Source of the DNA: Streptomyces sp. ISL-96
Lineage (GTDB): Bacteria > Actinomycetota > Actinomycetes > Streptomycetales > Streptomycetaceae
Assembly (NCBI RefSeq): GCF_018614035.1
Contig: NZ_JAGGPA010000067.1
Coordinates: forward strand, 1 to 64,000
DNA length: 64,000 nt
Direction: 5' to 3'
Part shown: positions 1 to 7,628 of the stretch, one piece after another
Numbering within the stretch: the first letter of the stretch is position 1
Layout: each line of letters opens with the position of its first letter
The notes under the pieces: model-generated
What the model saw: the letters and a program-made list of their open reading frames with translations, nothing else
Told to the model about the DNA's origin: nothing
Database searches by the model: none
Program-made: the position numbers and the translations under genes

Positions 1-2
1 GC

Positions 3-68
3 GCCGCCCCGGCCCACCGACACTCGAGCTCCCGGGACGGCCCGAAACCCCCAGAAGCAAGCCTTGGT
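3..68. repeat. 66-bp dispersed repeat, left copy
   Basis: Aligns without gaps to 60289-60354 with 4 mismatches in 66 positions (62/66 identical). It lies just past the 3' end of glsA, while the other copy lies just past the 3' end of hemB, both minus-strand genes. The homology may extend left beyond the window edge. No coding potential is evident. Confidence 0.85.
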
Positions 69-90
69 TCGCGACCCCGCCACCCGGAAG

Positions 91-125
91 CTGCCCCCGC
101 CCCTTCCCGCCCCTTCCCGCCCCCC
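91..125. repeat. GC-rich short tandem repeat after glsA
   Basis: A 10-bp unit CCCTTCCCGC occurs twice in perfect tandem at 101-120, flanked by related C-rich sequence. It sits a few bases beyond the glsA stop codon. It resembles the other short tandem repeats at gene ends in this window. Confidence 0.6.
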
Positions 126-131
126 CCAGGG

Positions 132-1046
132 CTAGAAGACCGACAAGCCCGTCAGGGTCGTGAAGCGGTCCAGCGCCGCCACTCCCGCCACCGAGTTTCC
201 GCGCGCGTCCAGCCCCGGGCTCCACACGCACAGCGTGCACCGGCCCGGTACCACCGCGACGATCCCGCCGCCCACCCCGCTCTTGCCCGGCAGTCCGACG
301 CGGTGGGCGAACTCGCCTGCCGCGTCGTACGTGCCGCATGTCAGCATCACCGCGTTGATCTGCTTCGCCTCGCTGCGCGTCAGCAGGCGGGAGCCATCCG
401 CCCGCAGCCCGTGGCGGGCCAGGAAGCGCGCCGCCAGCGCCAGGTCTGCGCAGCTCATCTCGATCGCGCACTGCCAGAAGTAGTGGTCGAGGAGAGTGGG
501 GACGGGGTTCGTGATGTTGCCGTACGACGCCATGAAGTGCGCCAGAGCCGCGTTGCGGTCGCCGTGGGCGGACTCCGAGTCGGCTACCTCCTGGTTGAAC
601 GCCAAGTCCGGATTGCCGCTCTCCTCGCGGAGGAAATCCAGGAGTTCCGAGCTCGCATCGCCCGTCAGGCTCTGGAGGCGGTCCGTCACCACCAGCGCGC
701 CCGCGTTGATGAACGGATTGCGCGGGATCCCGTTCTCGTACTCCAGCTGCACCAGGGAGTTGAACGGGTTGCCCGAGGGCTCACGGCCCACGTGCGCCCA
801 CAGGTCGTCGCCGCCCGCGGCCAGTACCAGCGCCAGCGTGAAGACCTTGGTGATCGACTGGGTGGAAAAGGGGCGCTGCCAGTCCCCCACTCCGTACACC
901 CTGCCGTCGACATCCGCGATGGCCATGCCGAAGTGGCGCGGGTCGACGGCAGCGAGCGCCGGGATGTACTCGGCGGGTTTGCCCGTGCCGAGCTGCGGTG
1001 AGACGTCCTGCGCGATCCGCTCCAGGACTGACTGGTAGTTCACCAC
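132..1046 (-). CDS. glsA: Glutaminase
   Basis: Hydrolyses L-glutamine to glutamate and ammonia in the cytoplasm. The 304-aa length matches the serine-dependent beta-lactamase-fold glutaminase family. The catalytic S-x-x-K motif is visible as SITK at residues 64-67, followed further on by the conserved region around EYENGIPRNPFINAGA. The start is a GTG at 1044-1046; a second GTG follows immediately, so the exact start may shift by one codon. It is transcribed in the same direction as menG, whose stop lies only 13 bp upstream, so the two may be co-transcribed. Family assignment is firm; regulation cannot be read from the sequence. Confidence 0.95.
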   Translation of the reverse strand: MVNYQSVLERIAQDVSPQLGTGKPAEYIPALAAVDPRHFGMAIADVDGRVYGVGDWQRPFSTQSITKVFTLALVLAAGGDDLWAHVGREPSGNPFNSLVQLEYENGIPRNPFINAGALVVTDRLQSLTGDASSELLDFLREESGNPDLAFNQEVADSESAHGDRNAALAHFMASYGNITNPVPTLLDHYFWQCAIEMSCADLALAARFLARHGLRADGSRLLTRSEAKQINAVMLTCGTYDAAGEFAHRVGLPGKSGVGGGIVAVVPGRCTLCVWSPGLDARGNSVAGVAALDRFTTLTGLSVF

Positions 1047-1059
1047 GACCTACCGCTGC

Positions 1060-1764
1060 CTACTGCGGCTTGGTGCCGCGGTGCAGTGCTACGACCCCGC
1101 CCGTCAGGTTGCGCCACGCGACCTTCGACCAGCCGGCCTTCTGGAGCCGGGCCGCCAGCGCGGGCTGGTCGGGCCACTCGCGGATGGACTCGGCGAGGTA
1201 GACGTACGCGTCCGGGTTGGACGAGACCGCGGTCGCCACCGGCGGCAGCGCGCGCATCAGGTACTCCATGTACACCGTCCGGAACGGCGCCCACGTCGGG
1301 TGCGAGAACTCGCAGATCACTACGCGGCCGCCCGGCTTGGTCACCCGGTACAGCTCGCGCAGTGCGGCGTCCGTGTCCTGGATGTTGCGCAGGCCGAAGG
1401 AGATGGTGACGGCGTCGAAAGTGTCGTCCTTGAACGGGAGTTTCGTTCCGTCGCCCGCGGTGAACGGCATCCACGGGTGTCGCTGCTTGCCGACCCGGAG
1501 CATGCCGATCGAGAAGTCGCAGGGCACGACGTACGCCCCGGCCTGCGCGAAAGGCTGCGAAGAGGTGCCGGTTCCGGCGGCCAGGTCCAGGATCTTCTGG
1601 GCCGGGCGGGCGTCCACCGCCTTGGCGACCTCCTTGCGCCAGATCCGGTCCTGCCCGAGGGAGAGGACGTCGTTGGTGAGGTCGTAGCGTTCCGCCACTT
1701 CGTCGAACATCGAGGCGACTTCGGCGGGCTTCTTGTTCAGGGATGCGCGGGTCACGCGGTCCAT
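1060..1764 (-). CDS. menG: Demethylmenaquinone methyltransferase
   Basis: SAM-dependent C-methyltransferase that converts demethylmenaquinone to menaquinone, the last step of the pathway, at the membrane surface. The 234-aa protein shows the SAM-binding motif I DLAAGTGTS at about residues 60-68 and UbiE/COQ5 signatures such as ISFGLRNI and TKPGGRVVICEFS. It starts with ATG at 1764 (MDRVTRASLNKKP), the usual family N-terminus. It stands near mqnC and mqnA, which fits an organism using the futalosine route. The family is often labelled ubiE, but Streptomyces make menaquinone, so menG is preferred. Confidence 0.95.
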   Translation of the reverse strand: MDRVTRASLNKKPAEVASMFDEVAERYDLTNDVLSLGQDRIWRKEVAKAVDARPAQKILDLAAGTGTSSQPFAQAGAYVVPCDFSIGMLRVGKQRHPWMPFTAGDGTKLPFKDDTFDAVTISFGLRNIQDTDAALRELYRVTKPGGRVVICEFSHPTWAPFRTVYMEYLMRALPPVATAVSSNPDAYVYLAESIREWPDQPALAARLQKAGWSKVAWRNLTGGVVALHRGTKPQ

Positions 1765-1827
1765 TGTGCCGGTCCCGCCGCGGCGGCAGCCGCGCAGGCC
1801 CGGCGATCCACCGCACGGTCTCCGCCG

Positions 1828-1979
1828 TCAGCGGCGCAGGGCCTCGGAACCGACCGCGCCGATGACCAGGCGGATCGCCGCGAGGAAGTGGAACAACTGG
1901 CTCAGGTCGCCGCTCCCGCCCGGCGGCCTCAGCGCCGCCGGTGCACCAGTCGGCCGCCCAGCACCGTCGCGACGCACGT
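1828..1979 (-). CDS. Possible small protein between menG and amidohydrolase-like gene
   Basis: A 50-codon reading frame starts at GTG 1977-1979 inside the 3' end of the upstream gene and ends with TGA at 1828-1830. Its last 30 codons lie outside any other gene and encode a plausible amphipathic segment (LSQLFHFLAAIRLVIGAVGS) and an Arg-rich end. It might instead be the decayed tail of a gene or non-coding spacer. No family is recognised. Confidence 0.25.
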
Positions 1980-2636
1980 GCCGGCCCCGCGCATCCGCAG
2001 GGCCGCCTCGTCCGGTACGTCAAAGACCGCGAGGTCGGCGCGGGAGCCGACGGCGAGCGGGGACGCGGCCACGGAAGCGAGCGGGGCGCCGCCGGCCAGC
2101 GGGTCAAGACGGGTATCGGTATCGGTACCGGCGCCAGTGCCGGTACCTGTGCCAGTGCCGGTGCCAGTGCCAGTGCCGGTACCGGTGCCAGAGCCAGTGC
2201 CGGTACCCGTAACCGTGAGGCCCGCCCGCTGCACCGCCCGGAGGACGGCCGGGATCAGGAGCGGGCCGGTGACCGCGACCACGCCATGGGCCAGCAGTTT
2301 CTGCGTGCAGCGGCGGGCGCTGTTGCCCCAGCGGGCCTCGGTCATGCGCAGCGCGGCCAAGGCGTCGCCTGTGAGGGGATCCCGTCCGAGTTCGTCGAAC
2401 TCGCCCGGCTCCTCGGGGAAGTAAGCGTGCTCCAGCAGAAAGCCGCCGCGGTCGTGGCGCAGCCCCGGGGTGAGAACCCCGGGCCAGCGACGGACGCGGG
2501 CCGTCGGCCGGGCGGCGGTCACTTCGTCATACGGGCCGAGCGCGACGACCGTCGTCCCGTCGACGGCGACCGCGCCCCGCTCGACCGGCTCCCCGGCGAC
2601 GGGGACGACCAGGTCGGCGGCGTGAATCGTCAGCAA
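1929..2636 (-). CDS. Imidazolonepropionase-like protein lacking the metal centre
   Basis: The 235-aa protein has the two halves of an amidohydrolase composite (beta-sandwich) domain: an N-terminal stretch with VVPVAGEPVERGAVAVDG and WPGVLTPGLRHD, and a C-terminal stretch GSRADLAVFDV ending in GGRLVHRRR. The catalytic TIM-barrel and the HxH metal motif expected after the first half are missing. In their place, residues of roughly 142-175 form a Gly-Thr dipeptide repeat encoded by hexanucleotides. It follows mqnC closely on the same strand, 22 bp downstream, so it is probably in its operon. Its role is unknown; a deaminase-like or binding function in futalosine metabolism is only conjecture. 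Confidence 0.75.
   Translation of the reverse strand: MLTIHAADLVVPVAGEPVERGAVAVDGTTVVALGPYDEVTAARPTARVRRWPGVLTPGLRHDRGGFLLEHAYFPEEPGEFDELGRDPLTGDALAALRMTEARWGNSARRCTQKLLAHGVVAVTGPLLIPAVLRAVQRAGLTVTGTGTGSGTGTGTGTGTGTGTGTGTGAGTDTDTRLDPLAGGAPLASVAASPLAVGSRADLAVFDVPDEAALRMRGAGTCVATVLGGRLVHRRR
2112..2214. repeat. Hexanucleotide microsatellite in coding sequence
   Basis: About 17 degenerate hexamers of the form GGTNNC/GCCNGT run through the 3' part of the amidohydrolase-like gene. On the minus strand they read as alternating Gly-Thr codons (with a few Ser, Ala and Asp). The unit length of 6 keeps the frame at any copy number. Confidence 0.85.
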
Positions 2637-2657
2637 CTCGGCTCCCCGACAGTCAGG

Positions 2658-3854
2658 TCAGCTGGTGCTGAGGATCTTCAGCTCGGGGTGCGCGGTGCCG
2701 CCCTCGATGGCCGTCGACGAGAGGTGCGAGACCACGTGGTCGTCGACCGGGTCGTTCGCCGGGTCGTCGTGCACGAGGATGTGCTCGTACGTCGTCGTCC
2801 GCTGCGCGGGCACGCGCCCGGACCTGCGGATGAGATCGATGATCTCCATCCGGTTGGACCGGTGCTTGGCCCCGGCCGACGACACGACGTTCTCCTCCAG
2901 CATGATCGACCCGAGGTCGTCCGCGCCGTAGTGCAGCGACAGCTGGCCGACCTCCTTGCCGACCGTCAGCCAGGAGCCCTGGATGTGCGCGATGTTGTCG
3001 AGGAAGAGGCGCGCGACGGCGATGAGGCGCAGGTACTCGAAGAGCGTGGCCTGCGTGCGGCCCTTCAGCGCGTTGTTCTGCGGCTGGTAGGTGTACGGGA
3101 TGAAGGCGCGGAAGCCGCCCGTCCGGTCCTGTACGTCGCGGATCATCCGCAGGTGCTCGATGCGCTCGGCGTTGGTCTCGCCCGTACCCATGAGCATCGT
3201 CGACGTCGACTCGACGCCGAGGCGGTGTGCGAGCTCCATGATCTCCAGCCACCGCTCGCCGGACTCCTTGAGCGGCGCGATGGCCTTGCGCGGCCGCTCG
3301 GGCAACAGCTCGGCGCCGGCGCCGGCGAAGGAGTCGAGACCGGCGGCGTGGATGCGCCGGATCGCGTCCTCGGCGCTCACGCCGGAGATACGGGCCATGT
3401 GCTCGACCTCGGAGGCACCGAGGGAGTGGATGACGAGCTGCGGGTACGCCGCCTTGATCGCGGCGAAGTGCTCCTCGTAGTACTCGACTCCGTAGTCCGG
3501 GTGGTGCCCGCCCTGGAACATGATCTGCGTACCGCCGAGCTCGACGGTCTCCGCGCAGCGCCGCAGGATGTCGTCGAGGTCGCGGGTCCACACCTTGTCG
3601 CTCTTGGGCGCGGCGTAGAAGGCACAGAACTTGCACGCGGTGACGCACGAGTTCGTGTAGTTGATGTTCCGCTCGATGATGTACGTCGCGATGTGCTCGG
3701 TACCGGCGTATCGGCGGCGGCGCACGGCGTCGGCGGCCTGCCCGAGCGCGTGCAGCGGCGCGTGGCGGTACAGCTCCAGCGCCTCTTCCGGGGTGATCCG
3801 CCCACCCTCAGCGGCGCGGTCGAGGACGGCTGTGAGGTCGGCCTTCTCAGTCAC
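2658..3854 (-). CDS. mqnC: Cyclic dehypoxanthinyl futalosine synthase
   Basis: Radical-SAM enzyme of the futalosine pathway that cyclises dehypoxanthine futalosine. The 398-aa protein carries the 4Fe-4S/SAM triad as C70, C74 and C77 (SCVTACKFC), and family signatures such as FQGGHHPDYG and GTGETNAERIEHL. The start is GTG at 3852-3854, preceded by AAGGGA at good spacing. It shares sequence features with MqnE at 21563-22726 (both radical-SAM, both with CxxxCxxC) but the surrounding motifs fit MqnC. The truncated amidohydrolase-like gene follows at once. Divergent from the toxin-antitoxin pair. Confidence 0.96.
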   Translation of the reverse strand: MTEKADLTAVLDRAAEGGRITPEEALELYRHAPLHALGQAADAVRRRRYAGTEHIATYIIERNINYTNSCVTACKFCAFYAAPKSDKVWTRDLDDILRRCAETVELGGTQIMFQGGHHPDYGVEYYEEHFAAIKAAYPQLVIHSLGASEVEHMARISGVSAEDAIRRIHAAGLDSFAGAGAELLPERPRKAIAPLKESGERWLEIMELAHRLGVESTSTMLMGTGETNAERIEHLRMIRDVQDRTGGFRAFIPYTYQPQNNALKGRTQATLFEYLRLIAVARLFLDNIAHIQGSWLTVGKEVGQLSLHYGADDLGSIMLEENVVSSAGAKHRSNRMEIIDLIRRSGRVPAQRTTTYEHILVHDDPANDPVDDHVVSHLSSTAIEGGTAHPELKILSTS

Positions 3855-3980
3855 CGGAGTGTCCCTTTCGGCAGGGTGTGGACGGACCGGCCCAGCCTAC
3901 GCCAGCCCCTCGGGTGAGCTTCGGGCACCCGGTTGACGTTGACGTGGCGGGCGGGGCGTGCATCGCAGTACGCTCGCCGT

Positions 3981-4229
3981 ATGGCTGAGACATCGCGCGT
4001 GACCATCACGCTTCCCACTGAGCAGGTGCAGGCTCTGAAGAAGATGACGGACAACGTTTCTGGGTACGTCGCCGATGCTGTGGCACGACGCATCAGAAGT
4101 GAGTTGCTCGCCGAAGAGATGCGCCGCTATCAGGAGGAGTACGGCGAGTTCACCGCTGAGGAACTCGCACAGGCTCGCGCCGAGATCTACGGGCATGGCG
4201 AGACCGAAACCGGGTCAGCTGCGGCATGA
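3981..4229 (+). CDS. Ribbon-helix-helix antitoxin
   Basis: An 82-aa protein whose first 40 residues fit a MetJ/Arc/CopG ribbon-helix-helix fold: an N-terminal strand RVTITLPTEQV followed by two helices. The C-terminal half is Glu-rich and charged, as expected for an antitoxin tail that wraps the toxin. The ATG at 3981 is chosen because an in-frame start further upstream would add residues with no fold. Its stop overlaps the start of the PIN-domain gene (ATGA at 4226-4229), indicating translational coupling. It probably neutralises that toxin and represses the shared promoter. Confidence 0.85.
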   Translation: MAETSRVTITLPTEQVQALKKMTDNVSGYVADAVARRIRSELLAEEMRRYQEEYGEFTAEELAQARAEIYGHGETETGSAAA

Positions 4230-4630
4230 GCAACGAGCACTTCTCCACCGTTGTCCTGGACAGCGAAGGCCTCTCGGGCTGGGTAAGCAGAGACCGCAAG
4301 ATCACCACGAAGGTCGAGGTGTTCAGGCAGGACGGCTCGGATGTGGTCATCAGCGCAGCCACGATCATCGAGGTCACGCACGCGAAGGTCAGCACTGCCC
4401 GCCTGAACTGGCTGCTGTCCCAGATCAATATCGAACCACTCACCGAGAAGGCATCCCGAGCAGCCGCCAAGCTCCTCAAGGACGCCAACCTGCACGGCCA
4501 CAAGTACGCCATCGACACGATGGTCGCCGAAGTGGCCCTGCGCCAGCCAGGACCGGTCGCCATGCTGACCTCGGACACCGACGACATGCGCAAGCTCTGC
4601 GGACGCGCAGTACACCTGGTCGGCATCTGA
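4226..4630 (+). CDS. PIN-domain ribonuclease toxin
   Basis: A 134-aa PIN-like protein, likely a Mg2+-dependent RNase that cleaves RNA when free of its antitoxin. Candidate metal ligands are D12 (VVLDSEGL), E49 (ATIIEVTHA), D97 (AIDTMVAEVAL) and the cluster around D117-D120 (TSDTDDM), in the order expected for a VapC-type active site. It overlaps the antitoxin gene by four bases. The WVSRDRK region differs from classic VapC, so it may belong to a Streptomyces-specific PIN subfamily. RNA target unknown. Confidence 0.83.
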   Translation: MSNEHFSTVVLDSEGLSGWVSRDRKITTKVEVFRQDGSDVVISAATIIEVTHAKVSTARLNWLLSQINIEPLTEKASRAAAKLLKDANLHGHKYAIDTMVAEVALRQPGPVAMLTSDTDDMRKLCGRAVHLVGI

Positions 4631-4678
4631 CCGCCGCCCGGTCCGCCGCGTCGGACCGCCGGCAGCGGGGGCCCGTCT

Positions 4679-6316
4679 TCAGCGGTCCAGGCGGCGCAGT
4701 GAACCCGCCGGGTTCCCGGTTCCCTTGCCCTGGGCCCTGACGGTCAGCGTTCCGTCCTTTTCGAGCGTGTACGTGACCTGTACGGTGCCGCTCGCGCAGC
4801 CGGGGGTGGAGGGGCGAGACGGGTCGGCGCGGTCGGTGATGCGGAGTTTGGTCGCGGTCACGGAGGCCAGTTCGCCCAGGCCGTTGCACTTGAGCGGGCC
4901 GAAGGTGTTCGTCGTACGGGCCACGTCGTCGCCCTTCGTGCCGCCGCTGATCTTGACGGAGTACTGGCTGGCGACGCCACCCGCCGTAACGCTTCCCTCC
5001 CACGTGCCGGTGAAGGCCTTGGGCACGCCGGCCGCCGCGGCGGGGGGAGGGGTGTCCTGGCCGCCGCTGTCCTTCTCGGCGTTGGAGTCGTTGCCGGAGA
5101 GCCCGCTCAGGTAGATCGAGCCGCCCACGGTCACGACCGCCAGCGCCCCCGCGACGGCGAGAACCACCGTGCAGCTCCTGCGGCGGCCGCGGCCCCGGTC
5201 GCCGGGGGCGGAGTTCTCGGTGGTCAGCGAGAACGAAACGCGGCCCGCCGAATCGGACGCGGACGCGGACGCGATCCCATTCCCATTCCCATTCCCATTC
5301 CCATTCCCACTCCCGCCCCCGAAGGAAGCCGGCGGCGGCCCGAACGTGCCCACCACGCCCACCGCCGGGCTGCTGAACGGCACCGGCCCCGAGTCCCCCG
5401 GCGGCGCCGTCGCCGGTTCCAGGTCCAGCAGCCGCACCGCCGCCCGCCCCGCCCGCTCGACCAGCGGCCCCGGCAGCCACCCCGCCGCCACCAACTGCGC
5501 GGCCCCGCCCGGAGCGAGCCGCCGCGCCACGTCCTCCGGGGACGGCCGGTCCGCCGCCTCCTTCGCCAGGCAGGCGCCGACCACCTCGCGCAACTCGCCG
5601 TCCAGCGCCTCCAGCCCGTCCAGCCGCGGCTCCTCGTGCACCACCTTGTAGAGCAACGCCGCCGAGGAGTCGCCCGGGAACGGTGCCTCGCCCAGCGCGG
5701 CGTACGCCAGCACCGCACCCAGCGAGAACACGTCGGCCGCGCCCGTCACGTCCTTGCTGAGGATCTGCTCGGGCGACATGTAACCGGGCGAGCCGATGGA
5801 CACGCCGGTGGAGGTGAGCGAGGCGGTGCCGTCGGTGGCGCGCGCGATGCCGAAGTCGATCAGCCGGGGTCCGTCGAGCGTCAGCATGACGTTCGACGGC
5901 TTGACGTCCCGGTGTACGAGACCGAGCCCGTGCACCGCGCTGAGCGCCTCCGCGAGCCCCGCGCCCAGAGCGCGCACGGCGTACGCGGGCAGCGGCCCGG
6001 CGTCGGCGACGGCCGCCGTCAGCGTGGGGCCGGCGACGTACCCGGTGGCCACCCACGGCACAGGGGCGTCAGGGTCCGCGTCCAGCACGGGCGCCGTCCA
6101 GGCGCCGCCGACCCGCCGGGCCGCCGCCACCTCGCGCCGGAAGCGGGCACGGAACTCGTCGTCGAGCGCGAAGTGCGGATGCGCGACCTTGACCGCGACC
6201 GTACGTCCACCCGCGCTGCGCCCGAGATATACGCGGCCCATGCCGCCGGCGCCCAGCCTGCCGAGGATCCGGTACGCGCCGATGGTCTGCGGATCACCCG
6301 CGTCGAGCGGCTGCAT
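4679..6316 (-). CDS. Membrane Ser/Thr protein kinase with extracytoplasmic domain
   Basis: Hanks-type kinase of 545 aa. The kinase domain spans about residues 13-270: Gly loop GRLGAGGMG (19-27), lysine K43, catalytic HRDVKPSN (135-142), DFG at 154-156 and SPE near 181. Residues 336-347 form a Gly-Asn repeat in a flexible linker. A transmembrane helix lies at about 382-404, followed by an outside domain of about 140 residues with two Cys (KCNGLG and PGCASG) that may form a disulphide. There are no PASTA repeats, so the ligand is not predictable. It is transcribed towards mqnC and sits downstream of mqnA on the same strand, about 95 bp away. Confidence 0.92.
   Translation of the reverse strand: MQPLDAGDPQTIGAYRILGRLGAGGMGRVYLGRSAGGRTVAVKVAHPHFALDDEFRARFRREVAAARRVGGAWTAPVLDADPDAPVPWVATGYVAGPTLTAAVADAGPLPAYAVRALGAGLAEALSAVHGLGLVHRDVKPSNVMLTLDGPRLIDFGIARATDGTASLTSTGVSIGSPGYMSPEQILSKDVTGAADVFSLGAVLAYAALGEAPFPGDSSAALLYKVVHEEPRLDGLEALDGELREVVGACLAKEAADRPSPEDVARRLAPGGAAQLVAAGWLPGPLVERAGRAAVRLLDLEPATAPPGDSGPVPFSSPAVGVVGTFGPPPASFGGGSGNGNGNGNGNGIASASASDSAGRVSFSLTTENSAPGDRGRGRRRSCTVVLAVAGALAVVTVGGSIYLSGLSGNDSNAEKDSGGQDTPPPAAAAGVPKAFTGTWEGSVTAGGVASQYSVKISGGTKGDDVARTTNTFGPLKCNGLGELASVTATKLRITDRADPSRPSTPGCASGTVQVTYTLEKDGTLTVRAQGKGTGNPAGSLRRLDR
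5254..5311. repeat. Hexanucleotide microsatellites in kinase gene
   Basis: Two adjacent arrays: GCGGAC repeated three times near 5254-5274 and CCCATT repeated five times at 5276-5305, with a degenerate sixth unit. On the coding strand they give the Gly-Asn and Ala-Ser runs in the kinase linker. Confidence 0.9.
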
Positions 6317-6411
6317 GCCCTCGTCCTCCCCCGTACCGCCAACTGCCGACTGCCTGCTGTCGCCAGCAGCCTAGGGGGCGACGTGGTCGACGAGCAGTTC
6401 AGCCGGGCGGT

Positions 6412-7275
6412 TCAGCCGAGCAGTTCAACCGTCACGTCGGCCGGGAACCCGGTCGTCGGACCGGTCCGGCGCGCGAATTCCCGTACGCCCGCCAGCTGCT
6501 CGGCACCGAAACGGAAGTCCAGCGTCGTGAAGTAGCGCTCCAGCAGCTCCGCGTCGAAGACCTCCCAGCGGGCGGCCTGCTCGGCGACCTTGCCGACCTC
6601 CTCCAGGGACAGATCGCGGGAGGTCAGGAACGCCTCGTGGACCTTCTTCACGACGTCCGGCTCACGCGCGAGGTAGTCCTTGCGCGCCGCCCACACCGCG
6701 AAGACGAACGGGAGCCCCGTCCAGTCCTTCCACATCTGCCCCAAGTCGTGGACCTGGAGGCCGAGCCGGGGCGCGTCGTGCAGCGCGGCCCGCAGCGCCG
6801 CGTCGCCGATCAGCACGGCCGCTTCCGCCTCCTGCATCATCAGCCCGAGGTCGGGCGGACACGTGTAGTAGTCGGGCTGTACGCCGTACTGCTCGGCCAG
6901 CAGCAGCTGCGCCAGGCGCACCGACGTACGCGAGGTCGAACCGAGCGCGACCCGGGCTCTGTCGAGCTGCTCCAGCGGCACCTGCGAAACGATCACGCAC
7001 GACATGACGGGCCCGTCGCAGCCGACCGCGAGGTCGGGGAAAGCGACGAGATCGTCGGCGTTGCGCAGGAACTCGACGAGGGTGACGGGCGCGATGTCGA
7101 GATCGCCGCGCACCAGTTGCTCGCTGAGCCGCTCGGGGGTGTCCTTGGACAGCTCGAAGTCGAGAAGGGCTCCCGTACGGGCCAGCCCCCAGTAGAGGGG
7201 CAGGCAGTTCAGGAACTGGATGTGGCCGACACGTGGCCGGCTGCGACGGTGGTCGACAGCAGTTGAATTGTCCAC
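6412..7275 (-). CDS. mqnA: Chorismate dehydratase
   Basis: Converts chorismate to 3-[(1-carboxyvinyl)oxy]benzoate, the entry step of the futalosine menaquinone pathway. The 287-aa protein has a periplasmic-binding-like fold and MqnA signatures: VGHIQFLNCLPLYWGL near the N-terminus, GSTSRTSVRLAQLLL and GDAAL in the middle. The start is GTG at 7273-7275. No strong ribosome binding site is visible, so the start could differ. It is separated from mqnC by the kinase and toxin genes, which suggests independent transcription. Confidence 0.95.
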   Translation of the reverse strand: MDNSTAVDHRRSRPRVGHIQFLNCLPLYWGLARTGALLDFELSKDTPERLSEQLVRGDLDIAPVTLVEFLRNADDLVAFPDLAVGCDGPVMSCVIVSQVPLEQLDRARVALGSTSRTSVRLAQLLLAEQYGVQPDYYTCPPDLGLMMQEAEAAVLIGDAALRAALHDAPRLGLQVHDLGQMWKDWTGLPFVFAVWAARKDYLAREPDVVKKVHEAFLTSRDLSLEEVGKVAEQAARWEVFDAELLERYFTTLDFRFGAEQLAGVREFARRTGPTTGFPADVTVELLG

Positions 7276-7491
7276 ATCGTGAGGCTAGACCTGCCCGCCT
7301 CCGGGACCGACGGCGGGGCGGACGCCGGGGCCGACGGGGCGAGTCGGGGCTCCCTCCCGAAGATCACCGGCCGGCTCGCCTGAGACCTCTCGGGAGACCT
7401 CCGCATTACCTGCGAAAGGCCTACTGGAAGACGCCGTCAAACTTCCGGGTGACGTGATCTTTCCCTCTTCCACTCTCCTGAGAGTGCGTGC

Positions 7492-7497
7492 TACGAT
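7492..7497 (+). promoter_or_regulatory. Candidate -10 box of the cold-shock gene
   Basis: TACGAT matches a HrdB-type -10 element. A clear -35 is not evident. Transcription from here would give a leader of about 125 nt, similar in scale to regulated leaders of cold-shock genes in other bacteria. Confidence 0.35.
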
Positions 7498-7534
7498 CGC
7501 CGCAAGTTGCAGTTTGGTTTCCCTTGCAGTACAG

Positions 7535-7562
7535 AGCCTGCGGAGCATGTAACCCGCAGGCT
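7535..7562 (+). promoter_or_regulatory. Terminator-like hairpin in cold-shock leader
   Basis: Perfect 9-bp stem AGCCTGCGG / CCGCAGGCT with a 10-nt loop, followed by TTTGTAGTTTT. It lies inside the leader, upstream of the start codon, so it could act as a transcription attenuator or temperature-responsive structure. The stem is seen; the function is inferred. Confidence 0.6.
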
Positions 7563-7628
7563 TTTGTAGTTTTCAGACTTCTTTGCAGGTTCTGGAGCAG
7601 GGCAACCCTTTGGCCCATGGGAGGGCTT

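Larger units (their letters stand above)
7276..7628. other. Intergenic region: mqnA promoter side and cold-shock leader
   Basis: About 350 bp between divergent mqnA and the cold-shock gene. The right half is an unusually long leader for a 67-aa gene and contains a hairpin followed by T-rich sequence (7535-7570). It has a lower GC content than its surroundings. No reading frame in it looks like a gene. Confidence 0.7.

Noticed and set aside
1941..3917. Long open frames on the plus strand opposite menG and mqnC
   Set aside because: They are antisense to well-supported genes, lack family motifs and have the Arg/Gly/Val-rich composition typical of shadow frames in high-GC DNA.
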